This document shows, piece by piece, positions 19,899-34,500 of a DNA stretch of 64,000 nucleotides. Source of the stretch: Panagrolaimus kolymaensis (taxonomy: Eukaryota; Nematoda; Chromadorea; Rhabditida; Panagrolaimidae); assembly GCA_028622995.1 (NCBI GenBank), contig JAJQJQ010000076.1, positions 372,001-436,000 of the forward strand, read 5' to 3'. The notes below the pieces were generated by a model. The model was not told the DNA's origin and did no database searches. It saw only the letters and a list, made by a program, of their open reading frames with translations. Numbering within the stretch: the stretch's first letter is position 1; each line of letters starts with the position of its first letter. The position numbers were made by a program, and so were the translations under genes.

Positions 19899-22800
19899 TT
19901 AGTTAATGCAATACTAAGTGTTTACCAGTAAGTTCTAAAAATAAGTTTAAATAATTTAAGAATGACATAAATCAACAAAAAACTAATTGCAAGATTACAT
20001 GTTCGAAAACAAAAAAGTTGGATATGGGAGAGAGAAAAATGGCCATGTTATTTAATTTTTTTATAGATAATCCGCGGAGAAAAATAACACAAAAAATCTG
20101 AAACTTTATTTGATCGTTTTCCAATTCAAAAACGATTTTTTGTTTGTAAATTTCTTGGATAACATTGATGCATGAAATTACAGAGAAAAAATTTTAGCAT
20201 CGAAAAAAAGTTTTTGAGCTATGAGTAAACTCAATGACTAAGTATACAAACAAAAATTTAAAAATCTTTAGTTTGGATAATAAACAAAGATAAAAATTTT
20301 TTGTGGTGCAATGCTAAAAATCGAAGGGAAAAACTTTAGTTTCATAACCATTATTACTGTATAGCACAAAATAAAAAAGTTATTAAAAAATATAAAATTA
20401 AAAGTAAAAAACTGATAAAAAAAAAAGTTAGTAAATTTAAAAATAAAAGCATATTAAAAGTAATTCAGCTACCCGATATTTATTATTTACACAAGCATGG
20501 ATATATTGATTTTATTAAAAAGAAATAAATTTCATCCAAACTCATCCATTTTTTATTACCACAAAATCAAGCGAAAACAACGATAAAAACGCGTGAAAAC
20601 TAAAACGATTGACAAAAAAAATATTTTTATGAGAATGAGAGCCCTTTTATTCTTCTCATTATTTATATCTGATCGTGTTTTTGCCTGACGACTTTTTATA
20701 TTAAAAAAATGAATAACTCAAAAACTTTTTTTTGATTGGGGTTAAAAAAGGCCCGGTTTTATGTCCTCATCTCTCTCTCTCTCATTCTCTTGATCTCGAC
20801 GGCTGAAAACAGGCGGAGACCAACAAGAAAAAAAAATAAACGGAATAATAATAATAACTCATTGAGGATATTTTTTAGTGTTGATGTTGCGCACCCTTAA
20901 CGGGTCGTTTTGGTCATAAATATGTATCTCCAAAAATAAAAATAAAAAATTTAAAAAAAGAAAGAGAAAGTTTACGTTTTGAGTCACTGAAATAAAACAA
21001 AATTTTATGCATACTTTTTTTTATAAATTCATATTATAAGTTTTTAGCATTTATTTTTTTATGAATGATTAAAACTTTCTTTGATTTGAGTCATATCTTT
21101 AAAAGAAAAAATAATTTGTCATATGTATGTTTTTTTTCTTTCTTTTTCTATTTAATACCTTGAAGGTATGTATTGATGGAGGTATTATTTGACAAGAGCC
21201 AACAACAATGATCATCAAACAATATTGAAAAGCTTTTTTTTATTTACGCAAAAAAAACACGGAAGCGTTGGATGACAAAAAAGAAGGAAAAACTCAAGTG
21301 AACAAGCACTTTTTTCTTTTCCTAACTATTGTATAAACTATGATGTATTGCATTTTTTTCTTCTGATTTTTTTAATATCTTTTTTTAAAGTGAATGGATG
21401 ATTCACAAATTCAGAAAGTATCAGTTTTTTGCAAATCTTTGGTTTCCAATGCTTTTTCAATTTATCTGACGACCCATTTTGTAAATATAAAACTTTTATG
21501 CATATTTGTGACTCCCATTTTTTGAATGATTATTTAACAGAAAAAGTATATATAAATAAATAAATAAAAATGACGCATAGTTTATTTCCAATTACGGTAA
21601 CGTCAAGAAAGCGGATTTTTATTAGCAATATTCAACTTCAACAAATTTGTTCAACAACAAGAATAGATAGATATCCATCATTTTTAACGGCAAACATACA
21701 AACGAAGAAAAAAAAAACTAATTTGCATTTTAAAGAGAAGATTTCCTTTTTAGCCATGTTGCGGGAAGAAAAAAAAGATTTACTACGAACATAAGCTTTT
21801 TTGTTATTCTTCTTTATTTTTATTCCTGAAAAAAAAATATTGAAAGAAAAAAAAGATTTTAACCTAGGATGCCAAATTCGACTTACATCCATCCTCTCTT
21901 CGAATGTATTAGCTTGAAAGCTTCCCTCTCACTTCTCTCCTATTTTTTTTTTCTACGGTCAAGTGTGTTCCTTTCTTCTTTTTTTTTTGCAACAGCTAAA
22001 GAAGCATCCGCCGCATATATTTTTTCATTCAGAAAAATGCAAAAATGCGATTTTTTTTTTCTCGGTTATTTCAAGCAAAACCAAAGCAACAAAATTTTTT
22101 GCTTGCACATATTTGATTGCCTTGGGCGAGAAAAATCTTTAAATTTAAAAAAGCTCGCCAGCTTTTTTACTTTTATTTTTATTTTTCGTACTCTTTTTAA
22201 TTAGGATGAACCGAATTTTATTTTAATAATAATAATATTTTTTGATGAATAAATTTTTCGTATTAATTGTTTATGTATGAAAGTGACAGAAAAATATAAT
22301 ATTTTAATTTATAAAAAATAAGCATCAGTTTCCGCTTTTTTACACTTGTATGAGCAATATAAATAAATTTAATACGGATGAATATTTTTTTCATTTATCC
22401 TTTAAAAATTTTTCTTCCGACATTTTTTTCACAACTCCAAAAAAATGTTGAAGCGAGCGAGTTAAAAAGTTAGAAAAACTGCGATATAGTTAGTCGTGTG
22501 TGTTGTATCCCTAATTTTAATTTTTTTGCTTTCTTTTCTTTGTTTTTACTTGTTTTTTTATTTTTATAGACTTACTTTGAGGAAGAAAAAAAGAAAAGAA
22601 GGTGGATGCGAAAATATCATAAAAAATGTTTACTTTGATGATGAAGAAGAAGACTGTCATGGATATCTGTTACAGCAGCAACAAGAGCTTTTGAGTATCT
22701 TGAGGCCCACAACCTGAAGTGTCGTCGTCGTCGCCGTTGCTTATTTATTTGTGCAAAGTCTGAAAACAAAACAAAAAACAAAGGTGGAAAAAATATATTT

Positions 22801-25800
22801 CTCAAATCAATAAAAAAAAGTTATTTCAACGCATATTTTATTTCTGATATTTAAATTTTAAAAACTTGGCTATTTTCCACCACTCTAAATCAAATTGTGG
22901 GTGGTCCTCATTGTTCTTAAAGATTTTACTTATATTATTATTATATTTGTTTGCTAAACACTAAACTTATATTGACTTTTAACAACTTTTTTACTTTATT
23001 TTATCTTCAACACTTCTTCTTCCACCCTCATCATCTTCATCTTATATTTCTCTCGATAAATGGATGGATGAGTTTTTAACGTAAAGACAACAACACAAAG
23101 CTATTCAATTCATTTTTATCTTATTTTTTTTGCACTCATTTTTTTAACTGCCGCAACAAAGTGAATGAATGAAAGTAGTAAAACCGCATTTTTTAAGAAC
23201 CTTAAGCTGTTGTTGATGCATGTGAATGATTATTGGATTGTATTGCAACAATAGCATCTTCTTATTTCACAGGTGCGAAATATTTTTTTGACTATCTTTT
23301 TTTATTTTTATTATTATTAAAGATAAATAAAAGTGTCAAAAAAATTATATTTTATTACCATACTTATTTTCATTGTGGTAATAAATATAATTCTTTACGG
23401 TTAAAATTTTTCTCAAGAAAAAAGAAAAAAAGGAAGAACTGTTGTCGATTATTTTTTTTATTTAAATTTATTTTATAAAAATCAAAATGTGCTGTTTATC
23501 AACATCAAATTTTGGTTCCCTGGAAAGAAGGAAGTAAGTGTATATTTATTTAAATTAAAAAATGCCTCGATTTTTTGGGTATTTTTAAAACTCTGAAAAA
23601 ATAAATTGAAGCAAAAATCTCAAATATAATAAATATTTTTAAATTTTGTTTATCATCCATTAATTTTTGCTATATTTTTAATTTAACGTTAACAAAAAAC
23701 TTTTCATTTATCATTTCTTAAATTAGTAATCAAAAATCGCAACTTTCATTATTAAAATTGTTTTCTATTTTTAACCTTTACCTGGCATTGGTTATTTTTT
23801 TCCATTCATTCGTGAACAGGACTGTATTGTTGTTGTTTTTGTTTTGATATTATTACGTGTTATTATGAACTTTTACCTTTCTTTTATTTTTTGGGAGAGA
23901 AAAACAATTATAAAACTGGTTGTTTTCGTTCGTAGGAACCAACGTTCACCATTTTTTATAAACTTTTCATTTCACGCTGATGATTCAAGCAAAAGTTAAT
24001 TCGGCATTTTTGGGATCATTTTTTATGAAAACAAATTTTTTTTTGAAGATTCAAGAATTTTTATAGTACCTAATTTTTTTAATAATTTTAGTTTTTTCTC
24101 CCTATTCTTTTCGGATGCAAGCAAATATAGCAGCTTTTGGGCTCTTTTTCCGCTTTTTAGGAAGGAAATTTTAATTAACTTTGTAAGCCATTTTAGTTGC
24201 ATTCGGATAATTTGCATATGACAGGGCTTTTTCCAAGCTTGTAACTTAAAATTTTAAAGCTTTTTCTATCCACTCTTTAAAAAGGCAATATTCTTTTCTT
24301 CTTCTTCTTCTCTGATTGATTAAAACTTTCTTCCAAAAATGTCAAATAAATTTTGTCTATATTTTTCTTTCAAAAAAAATTATTGAATTTTGAAATAAGC
24401 CACTTACACTCCAAACAAACCAAAAATGATCCTTGCAAATTTATTTGTGGATGACCGTAATTGGGTGCTTTTGTAAAACAACTAATAAATTTTTTTTATT
24501 TGAAGAAAATACAAAAAAAAACTAAACAACTTTTTTATGGTCAAACTACTTAACCACCGCCACCAGCTGATCTTTGAGAAATTAGCCGCCACTCCCTAAA
24601 AGGCATTATTTTTATTTTTAGAAACAATTGCAACTGTACTATTTTTTTAAGAAAATGTGTTTTTGACGTATTAAGGTCATGGAATCAAGCAACCAATGTG
24701 ATAGACATAGGGAAAAAAAGACAAACTTTGGCAGGCACACCCCAAACAAATTTATTTAATATATTTTCTAAAGTTATATTACATTAAAACGCCTAAAAAG
24801 ATAACAAATAATTTTATTTCTTTTGTAAATTCAAATCTTTTTTATTTATTTCATTTTGGGTTAGAAAGAAGAAGACCGTTTTTTTAAACGACGACAACAA
24901 ATTATATAAACATTGATGGAACAATAGTAATATAGCAAGGGAGGGGACAATGACTAAAGCGAATTTCTTCCCTCCCGTCAATTGTATTTGCTTCAGCTAG
25001 CTAAAGTCGTTTCCTCAAAAAACTTTTTTTTATTGTGTATCTATCTGTCGTCTATCCTTTTAGATTAAAAAAGCATTTGTTTAAACATTGAGGGTTATTG
25101 CCGCCGACTATCATGCTATTCTCTTTTTTCTAAAAATTTTTCTTTAAGATTTTTTTCTTTTGTAAATATTTTTATAAAATATTATTTTCGGGTTAAAGAT
25201 GAACCATGATAATCCTATAAAAATTAGCACTAAAAATGAGGAAAAAAAGAACAATTTTGTGGTTGAAGAAGAGTCAACACATTGAAAAATTGTGTGCACA
25301 TGTAACAACAACAAACTGAAACAAAACAAAAAAAGCATAAAAACGTTGTTTCAAGTGTACTTTTTGACTGCTGTTACATGTTGTTGTTTAGTTGTCGTTT
25401 GTTATCTTTTTCCGTTTTCATTTTCGTGTGTCCATAGTAGTTAGTTGGTTGTCCTAAAGAAAAAAATAAAATAAAATTGAGAGAAAAAAATGGGCTTGTT
25501 TTGTTTTTGCCTTTTTTTTTGCGCAACCTTGTTTTATGTATGTATTTTCCTTTAACGTTTTGAAAAAAAAATTTAATCTTAAATAATATTTTTATTTTTC
25601 TTTTCTTTAATCATGCGCAAAGGTTTAATAAAACAAACAATCTGAAATCGATGCGTTTTTACCGTTTTTCTTTTTTTATAATCTGCTTTTGAAGGTTTTT
25701 CCACAAAAAAAATTTTTCATTTCAAGGTCGCGCAACTTTGATCTCTTCATTTGTGTGGCATTTTGCCAAATTTTAATTGAAGCTTTACAAATTTCTAAAA

Positions 25801-25870
25801 TTTGACTTTTGTCTTCGTTGCTTTTGTTGCTTATTACTAAATTTGGTGATATTTTAGAAAAAGATTAAGA
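19899..25870. other. Long gene-poor region, homopolymer-rich
   Basis: Nearly 6 kb without a convincing exon. The sequence is a mosaic of T(4-9) and A(4-9) runs, CT-rich stretches (for example 20768-20790), (CTT)n near 24300 and (GTC)n near 22720. Short open frames at 21570-21794, 22496-22717 and 23233-23478 are made of such runs and lack splice context or recognisable protein content. No tRNA or rRNA was seen. It may hold enhancers or an unrecognised 5' exon. Confidence 0.5.
25851..25857 (+). promoter_or_regulatory. Candidate trans-splice acceptor before CGI-121 gene
   Basis: ATTTTAG ends 13 nt before the ATG at 25871, with pyrimidine-rich sequence upstream. Confidence 0.45.
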
Positions 25871-26540
25871 ATGAAAGCTGGTATTTCAAGATTATATGAG
25901 CTGCAACCTGATCCATATGATGTAAGCCAAAGAAGATATTTGCGTATATGTTTATTTCGAGATGTTAAAAATGCAGTTGAACTTCGTAAATTTTTGCGTA
26001 CAGGTGAAATTGATGCTGCTTTTATTCGTGCAGAAATGGTCAGTGTTTTTTGAATTATTTATGTGTTGTTTATTGATATTCATTGTATGTACTTATTTTC
26101 AGGTTCTTGAGCCATTTGTTCTTCTAGCTGCTGCCAATCGAGCTGTTCATCAAGCTGCACATAATCGAATGTACACAAGATCTCTATCTGCTGAATTGAT
26201 TTATTCACTTTCTCCTAATAGAAATGTAAACCTTTGTTGTTGCTTATTCATATAATCTTATCGCATACTATTACAGATCTCGGATTCATTGAACACTTTT
26301 GGAATTGCTGAAAATAGTAAAGATTTGATTGTTGCCATCTTCGATGATACCAAAGGTGATAAAATGGTTAAACTTGCAAAGAAGATTGAAGGAAATCCAG
26401 AGCCATTGGTCCATTTACGTGATTGCTGTGATTTGAATCTCATTGAAAAAGTGTATGAAATAACAACTCCTGAGAACGCTGGTGAAACACTTTCTGATTG
26501 CATCGTGACTCGAATCCTTTCAAAAGATATCGTTCGATAG
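25871..26540 (+). CDS. TPRKB: KEOPS/EKC complex subunit CGI-121 (TPRKB-like)
   Basis: Exons 25871-26038, 26103-26225 and 26277-26540 encode 184 residues, close to the family norm of about 175. Recognisable family segments are RICLFRDVKNAVELRKFLRTGEIDAAFI, VLLAANRAVHQAAHNRM, TRSLSAELIYSLSPNRNISDSLNTFGI and LIVAIFDDTKGDKM. CGI-121 binds the kinase-like Bud32 (TP53RK) and supports t6A37 modification of ANN-decoding tRNAs by KEOPS. These roles are from the family. All introns are phase 0 and the exons join without gap. The HIG1-domain gene follows on the same strand after 768 nt. Confidence 0.9.
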
Positions 26541-27308
26541 TTTCAACCTGTTATTATTCTTTATATTCCTGTGTCAAATTCTCTTATCATGGGTCACTTG
26601 ATTCAACACAATTTTTAATATACATAATAAGCTTCTTGCCTAAAAATGCATTCTAAAATATCGCATTATCTTTTTTTGTCACATACCTTAAAATGCCTGC
26701 TCATGTTTGGCTTAGCTTTATCATTTTATTATCTTTGTTTTTTCCAGGTTTTAAACCATTTATTGTTTGTCCGGTAATAAAAATTATTATTGCAATTTAT
26801 AGTTATTATATGCATGAAAGATGACAAAGCAATCAACAGTAAGAAAATGTAAACTGACTAAAAAGTTAGCAATTTGTTATCCTTGATTTTGATGATACTT
26901 TTCCTCCATTGTTCCAGCTTATTGAGTTTGGAAAAAGGTGTTAGCTTCAAAATAGATTTCAAATAATAGTTACATAATTACATACTCGAATCCTCTATGT
27001 TCTCAACGTCAAAATTTGGGTAACACTTTTCCTGAAAGAGTGGTCTCTGATTTCGTCGTTGTTTTCATTGTTGAAGACTTTAGCTTTTTTTGTAGTTGCA
27101 TTTCGTCGATGTCTCATTATTGCTTTTCTTTTTACTTCGAAGCTTTTAAACTTTTACCTTCTCCATGTTTCAAAGATATATTATTTATAAACGGAAGTTA
27201 ATGTCGTGTTTTTTCTATCTCTACGTTGCGATTACTTTTGCGTGATTGTTTTGTTCTTCTTTTTCATTTTTATTGTAATAATCTTTCCTCAATTTTAGAT
27301 CTTTAAAG
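26541..27308. other. Spacer between CGI-121 and HIG1-domain gene
   Basis: Contains a doubtful 43-codon frame (26693-26824, listed separately) and an acceptor AATTTTAG at 27291-27298, 10 nt before the next ATG. No other exon was recognised. Confidence 0.45.
26693..26824 (+). CDS. Possible small membrane peptide (43 residues), uncertain
   Basis: An ATG-to-TGA frame encodes 43 residues with two hydrophobic stretches (VWLSFIILLSLFFPGF and VIKIIIAIYSYYM) and a charged end HER. Small membrane proteins of this size exist in mitochondrial and ER complexes, but no family was recognised. The T-rich composition alone can produce such hydrophobic frames by chance, and TTTTTTCCAG inside it resembles a splice acceptor. 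Treat as a candidate only. Confidence 0.15.
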   Translation: MPAHVWLSFIILLSLFFPGFKPFIVCPVIKIIIAIYSYYMHER

Positions 27309-27863
27309 ATGTCTGAAGGACAAACAAATTCACCGTCAAATTTTATGACATGGAGAGTGGAAGAACGTAAAGAATCAGAAGCAAAGCCATCTCGTCATCC
27401 AAATTATGGAGTTATTGTTCCAATGATCCCATCAGAAATTCTTTCCGGCTCTGACACTTCACGTCAAACAAATCCTTTGGTTCAACGTGCGTTATCAAAT
27501 CCATTTGTTCCTGTTGGAATGGTTGCAACTGTTGGCTGCTTGATAGGTATCTTTTATAGCTTTATTGCTTTCGTATTTAAGGTTATATATTATAGGAATG
27601 TGTAAAGCTACTATGAATCGAGATCAATATCGGGCTCAGCTTTATATGCGTGGTCGTGTTGCTGCACAATTTTTCACGTATGTTTTTCTTCCACATATTC
27701 GACTACTTTTACTTGATGCATGTTTATTTTCAGGATATGCGTACTAGTTGGTGGTGCACTTTATCTTGGTTTCAAACCTCCTCCTGGATTTGGTAATCAA
27801 CCTGGTGCTATACCTGCTCCTGAAGATGCGTTAACAAAACGAATGCTTAATCGTAACCCTTAA
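27309..27863 (+). CDS. HIGD2A: HIG1-domain mitochondrial protein (HIGD2/RCF1-like)
   Basis: Exons 27309-27546, 27596-27677 and 27734-27863 encode 149 residues. The HIG1 domain covers about residues 60-120: NPFVPVGMVATVGCLIGM (first membrane helix), MNRDQYRAQLYMRGRVAAQ (loop with the characteristic Q/R/Q pattern) and the second helix ICVLVGGALYLGF. RCF1/HIGD2A proteins bind cytochrome c oxidase and support respiratory supercomplexes in the inner mitochondrial membrane. No classical presequence is needed in this family. The C-tail (PPPGFGNQPGAIPAP) is nematode-specific as far as can be seen. The choice between HIGD1 and HIGD2 type is not firm. AATAAA at 27910-27915 is a likely poly(A) signal. 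Confidence 0.88.
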
Positions 27864-30800
27864 TTTAGATATTTTATGTTTTTGTTATATTTGTATGTAT
27901 GTACATTAAAATAAAGGTAGTCATAGTTGTATAAAGTTTTTAATGTGTGGAAGTTTTTGGTTTTCATTCATTCAGCAACGGCTCATTTCCCCGTTTTCAT
28001 CCTTTATAATATTATTTTTTAATGCGTTGAAATGGAATAGGAACGAACGAATCCTTAGCTTTTTTTCCATCATGCTGTTTCCATTGCAATTGAGGTTTTT
28101 TGGGTTTTCCACTACTAACTTCCACCACTGTTCGCTTTAAAATGACCTTGAATCGAGCATTAAGCGGAATGAAATAGTTTTTTGTGATGACCATGATTTT
28201 GAAAAAGAAGGAGGAAAAATGAATAATCGATTTTTAAATTTGAATGGTTGGTTTTCAAACCTTTACTCTGCTGCTGCCATTTTTCTTTCAGGAAAAGAAA
28301 AATCTTATTTAAGTCAAAGTCGTTCCTCATTCGTTCCTTCTAAATGGATATTTTTAATGCGCACTTTTTTCTAATATATCTTTTTAAAGAAAGCATTGCT
28401 TCTTAATTTGGCTTTTGCCGCCGTCGAAGCAACCGGAAGAAGCATTTGAAGACGTCTTTGTGCTTTCAATGGTTTTTTTAAAGGATTTTACTAGCAAGAT
28501 TTAACCCTAACACGACTAACGCTTTATCTTCTCTCTTATTTTTTTCATTATTTTTTTTTATATGAGAAATAAGTTGTTTGTTAGTAAGTAAGTCAAAAAT
28601 GATTGTTACATAGAAGTTTTTTTTCTCTCGAACATACATACATAGAAATCAATCGGTGATCACCCATTTTTTGTTTGTTTGATTCACGATGTAGGTATGT
28701 ATGCAATATGGCTAAACACAAAAAAATAAAATAAAATAAAATATACACACAACAAAAAAAATTAGTCAAGCAAGCGTGGTGGTGGTAACTCTATTGCTGC
28801 TGCTGTTGCTTTTCTTTCTCGATTTTTTTATTTAGCGCAACTCCTTAATACTTTTTTTTTCGATGAGAGAAAAGACGCGTGCTGTTCTTTGTTGGTGATG
28901 GTGGTGGTATAGAGCTGATGCTGCGCAAGTTCACTTTCCTTAATTGTCCCCATTTTTCTTTTTGGTTCTCATTCCTCCACAAAAAAACATGTATATATAA
29001 AATAAAATAAATCAATAATATTCTTGACATTTGAGACAACCCTTAATGGTTTTTTTTGTTGTTATCTTTATTTTTTTAAACTAATGCAGTGGCAGCGGCA
29101 GCAGTCATTTTCAGGGCAATTTGGTTTTTTTGGTATGTATGAATAAGCAGTCTTTTTTGAATAATAATTTATATACATCGACCCATTTATCTTTCTTTCA
29201 TTCTTTTAGTTAAGTAGCCTTTTTTTTAAGATTTTTCTTTACTGCATGAATAAGCTTAGTACTTTTTTTTAAATATTTATTTATTGACTTTTGCCCTTTT
29301 ATTTTTTGTTTTGTTGTTTCATATAGACGAACAACGACAGACACTTTTCATTTTTTTAACCATCTCAAATTAAAAAACATTGTTTATTATTATTTTGCCA
29401 CCACCATAAACGGCCATAACGTGTATGTATACATATTCGATTTTGGTACGTAGAAGCAATATCCATTTCAAAAAATTTGCAATTTTGATTAGAATTTTTC
29501 TTTCCTTTTTTTTTTCTTTGCAAACCTTACTCATTATAAGCTAAGCCAAGGAAGAAGAAGACGACGAAAAAAATCTTTAATGTCGTATTAATATATTTTC
29601 TTTATTTTAATTTTTTGCTTTTCACGTGTTGGTTGGTAATTCCCTCTCTTAAGACTAAATATATATTCTATATATCCTAATAGAGTAGTAAGGATGTTGG
29701 TGATGCTTCTTTTTGATGCCCTCTTTCTTTTTCTTTTTTTATGTATAAGCATGCATGCGTCGGAGTTGTCATTCTCATATCCATTTTTTGCGCGCGACTA
29801 ACAAATTTTTTATTATTATTTCTTTATCTTTTTAGTTTGTTCTTGCGCTTACTTACTACTTTTTTTAGAGCTGTTTTCTTCCTTCCTTTATATATGCCTT
29901 TAGTTATTTTCGATGTTCCTTTTTGCACATTCGTCGCTGCTCTCGCTGCTTCCTTTAGCTATAATTTTTTTTCTCCTGGCCATTTGTGAAGTAAAAAATT
30001 GTTAGGTCGGTAACAAAAAAATAAGCAAGCACAACAACATCTAGGATTTCTTTCCCCTTATATTTTTTTGCTATTACATTTTGTCGTCGTCTTTTTTTAG
30101 CCACTACTTTTGCTGTTTGATCTTGTTGTACAACAAAAAAGAAAAATTAGATACTTTTTTTTCCTGGTTTGAAAGGTAATAAAGTAAAAACTTGATTTTT
30201 TCTTTTATGGCCAGAAGAAAAGAATTTTTTTAATTATCATTGCATCAAAAGAAAGTAAAATTCCCCCACCATTTTTTCTTTTTTTTTTCTCGATCGAATC
30301 ATTAGTTTCGTATCCTTTTTGTTTTGTTTATAAATTGAAATCAAAATCAACTAAACTTTTTTTCTAAATTAGTTTTAAAAACGATTTTTACTCTCCAAAA
30401 ATTCAGAGTTTTATCATCGATTTTTCAAAGAAATATTTTTTTGAATCATTACTTGATTTTCGATTTATTTATTTTGTTCTGAATCACTAAACTTTTGAAA
30501 CCAAAATGTTTATCATTTTCAAGCGTTTTTATTTCTTTTTTTATGCTTAATTCGTTCTACTAAAACACTGCCACCAGACAAACAAAAAAGCTTTTTGAAT
30601 ATTTATGTTTTTTTCTTCATCCATCCATCGTTGTAGAAAAGGTATTAATTTTAAAAACTATGTCGGCGCTATCGTTCGTGATTCATGATATATGTTTTTT
30701 CTTTCGCTCTTCGCGTATTTTTGATATTGATTATTTTATTTTACTAAAATTTATTTATTTTTTAAGGACTGGGTGCTTAAGTCAGAGAATTTTACCTGAC

Positions 30801-30867
30801 ACTATTATTTTTATTTTCAAATACAATCTTTCCATTTAAAATTTTCCATCAAAAATAATATTCTAAA
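27864..30867. other. Gene-poor region upstream of Rap1
   Basis: About 3 kb with homopolymers, (GGT)n near 28777 and 28900, and TATATA words. No convincing exon apart from a doubtful 60-codon minus-strand frame at 28012-28194. It is likely the regulatory region of Rap1. Confidence 0.45.
28012..28194 (-). CDS. Possible small basic protein (60 residues), uncertain
   Basis: An ATG-to-stop frame on the minus strand encodes a lysine-rich protein (IPLNARFKVILKRTVVEV, GKPKKPQLQWKQ, SFVPIPFQRIKK). Composition is more balanced than the surrounding homopolymer frames, with few Phe and no poly-Leu. No family was recognised and no splice context supports it. It could equally be chance. Confidence 0.2.
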   Translation of the reverse strand: MVITKNYFIPLNARFKVILKRTVVEVSSGKPKKPQLQWKQHDGKKAKDSFVPIPFQRIKK

Positions 30868-31594
<727 letters not shown>

Positions 31595-34500
31595 AAAATT
31601 AAATTTTTTATTTTAATTTTATACATATATTTATATAAAACTTATCGTGTCTATTTTTTGTCGTCTTCTTCATAAATATATGCACTCTTGTCCCTTCTTT
31701 ATAGCATGGCATCCATCTTCATATCTATTTGCTAAAAGCGAACTTATTTATCTAATGTCTATCTTCATATTTTTTTGTTTGTTGCAAGCTTCAGAGAATT
31801 TGTTTTTTTATCAATATCCTTTTTTAATTATCAAAAAAAAAATATGGCTGCCTTTGAGCATCTTCAAAATTATTATCATCATCGTCGTTAAAAAAATAAA
31901 ATAAATGATTCCCATTTTTTCTTTCTTTGTTGAATCTTCATTTGTATGAAATTATGTTTACGGTTTTTATTTTTAAGGTTGCATAATTTTTCGTTGTTGT
32001 TTCTATTGTTTTATTTTTTTATCAAAGTGTCATTATTATCTTTTGTCTTTTTTTCTTCTTCCTTCCAACTTCTTGCTTTTGCGGATGGATAACTTATTGA
32101 AAATCAACTTTGAATTTCTTCTTTTTTTTCTTGGTTCTTTTTCTTTGTTTTGCGATAAAATAAAATTTACGTTTTGAATTTCTAATCACAAAAAGCTTAA
32201 AAAACTAAAAACTCAAATTATTTTTTTACGACATTCCCCATTCATTTTTTTTATGAGACGAAGCGAAAGCGGAAGCAAAAAAATAAGAAAAAAAGTTAAA
32301 CGGTTTTTTATTTCTTTCAAACTAAAAACCGCTGTTGTTAATTGCAAAGCCATATGCCTCTTTTTTGCGTGCAAGATCATTTACTTTTTTTAGCAACTAA
32401 AAATAGCTTCTCTTCTTTCACATTCGAGAGCGTCAAATAGAAAAGTGATCACCTTGTTTTAATAGAGAAAAAAAAGTTGAGTTGATATTCTATTTTTCCC
32501 CATAGGCATCTCTGGTATGCAGCTATGACGCAAATAAATGCCGCTGCTTGCTTTTGCTTTTGCTGTTGTTTAAAGTTCATGAAGGGAAATGAGAGGTAGA
32601 GAGGCGGCAATCTTCTCTCCTTTCTATTTTTTTGTCGTCAGGTGTTATCGTCAGGTTTTAAAAACTTAGTTTTAACACATTCCATCCAAGGATCATTTAT
32701 TTTTTATTTTTTCGTTCCTTAATTTTATTTTGAAGGAAAAAAGGTTTACGATACTCAAATATATTGTTGTCATTTGTTGATGAGAATAGAAAATAAAAAT
32801 AGTGACCTTGTCACACAATTCAAAGCAGCAAGCAAGAAACGTGAACACTTCATAGAAAAAAAAATTAAAAATAAAATACATAAAAACAACACCCAGGAGT
32901 TATTTTTAGATTTTTTAGTTACCGACAGGTGCCAAAATTGTGGCTTTACTTTGCAGAAAAAAAAAGTGAAATTGCAAGGAACAACACAATATTTGACATT
33001 TTCTTTCATGTTTATGGTTACCACTCACAATTTCTTTGTCTTCCCCATTTTGACTTTTTGAGTTTTAAAAAAATTGGTGTTGTTTTCATTCAATATAAAA
33101 ATAATTTTTTTTGAACAACGAAATTGTATTTTTGAGGCTTTTGAATGACGACAAAAATTTTAATATAAAAAGCTTAGGTCAAATACTAAACTCAAAAATA
33201 AGGCATGGGTTTCTAAAAAAAGTTGAAGGGCTTTATTTTCTTTCGATTTTGCCTTCAAGCAAAAAGGTTTTCCTTTTCACCCTTTCTTTTTTTAAAGCAT
33301 TCATTCCATTCCAAATCGAGTTATAAATTTTTTTAAAGAAAAATCTTTTTTACTTTCAAAAAAATTTCAACAAAAGCTTACTTTTCCTGAAAAATCTTAA
33401 AATTTTAAGCATTGTCTTTGAACAAAGAAAAACTTATGGTTTTTTTTCGTTAAGTCAATTTAGGCAAGTCAATGAAGCAGTCACTAACTTTTTTTGAAAA
33501 GCGTAAAAAAACGTTCTTAATTTTTTTTAAAATCTTTTTCTTTGCTTAAAAAACTTTTTTTATTTCTTCCTCTTCCAAAAATATAAAAACGAAATATAAA
33601 TATGAGACTCGTGTAATATGTATTTATGAAAAAGGAAAAGTTTCCTTTTACATATGTCTTTCAATATGCATAAAGTTTTATTCATAAATCTTAAATCTAC
33701 TGAGCCAATTTTTTTTCTTTCATAAAAAACGCAATACCGACAAGATCTATTTTTTATATTTTCGGGAAGCTTTTTGATGTTATGCCGCATAATAATTTTT
33801 TCTTTACATATTAGAATTAAGATTTATGCTTTAATAAATGGTGTTCAAGAATCAATCACAATACCACTTGTTTTTTTGGTATTTAACCGCTTTAGTTCTT
33901 TGCAAGTTTTTCTGAGATTAATCTGCAAAAAGTTACTCATAAAAAAAGTGAGTCATCAGTTGAAATGTGTTTTTTATTTGAAAAATTTTAGTTCTAAACT
34001 CGAACATGCTTATCATAAAGAAAAGTAAAACGATTATTTAGTCCAGAAGTTTTTAATTTTCCAGAAGATTTTTTTTGAAAGTCAGCTGTATCAAAAATGT
34101 GGCGATGAGTACTAAATTTAAAGGGTTTAGAAGGCGTTTGATTTTTTTAACTTTCATTTTGTCAATATTTTCAAATCACTGTGATCAGCATTTGCCTCTG
34201 TCTTGAAGTAAAATGCGCAATCATTTTTCTGGTCAAAACAGCTACGGTACTCCTTTTTTAACTTAAAATTTTTATTACAAAACTCTATTCACAAAATTAT
34301 GCAAAAAAGTTTACTAAAAATATTGTTTCTATTTTTTTTTACTCTATCTATTATTTACCTAAAAGTTGCTTTTTCTTTCTCCCTCTTGTTTATTATTTTC
34401 TTTTAAGGTTTAATCAACCAAATGATGCTTGACTCAAAAAATAAAATAAATAAAATATGCAAGCCTTTAAGCTTTTGTTCTTTTTTTCTTTAAAAAAAGC

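Noticed and set aside
21570..21892. Overlapping open frames on both strands in the long spacer
   Set aside because: Homopolymer-driven, Lys/Phe-rich, no splice sites or recognisable domain.
32774..33114. 95-residue frame with a CxxC (CQNCGF)
   Set aside because: Only one CxxC, surrounded by poly-Lys/Phe; no zinc-finger context and no exons to join.
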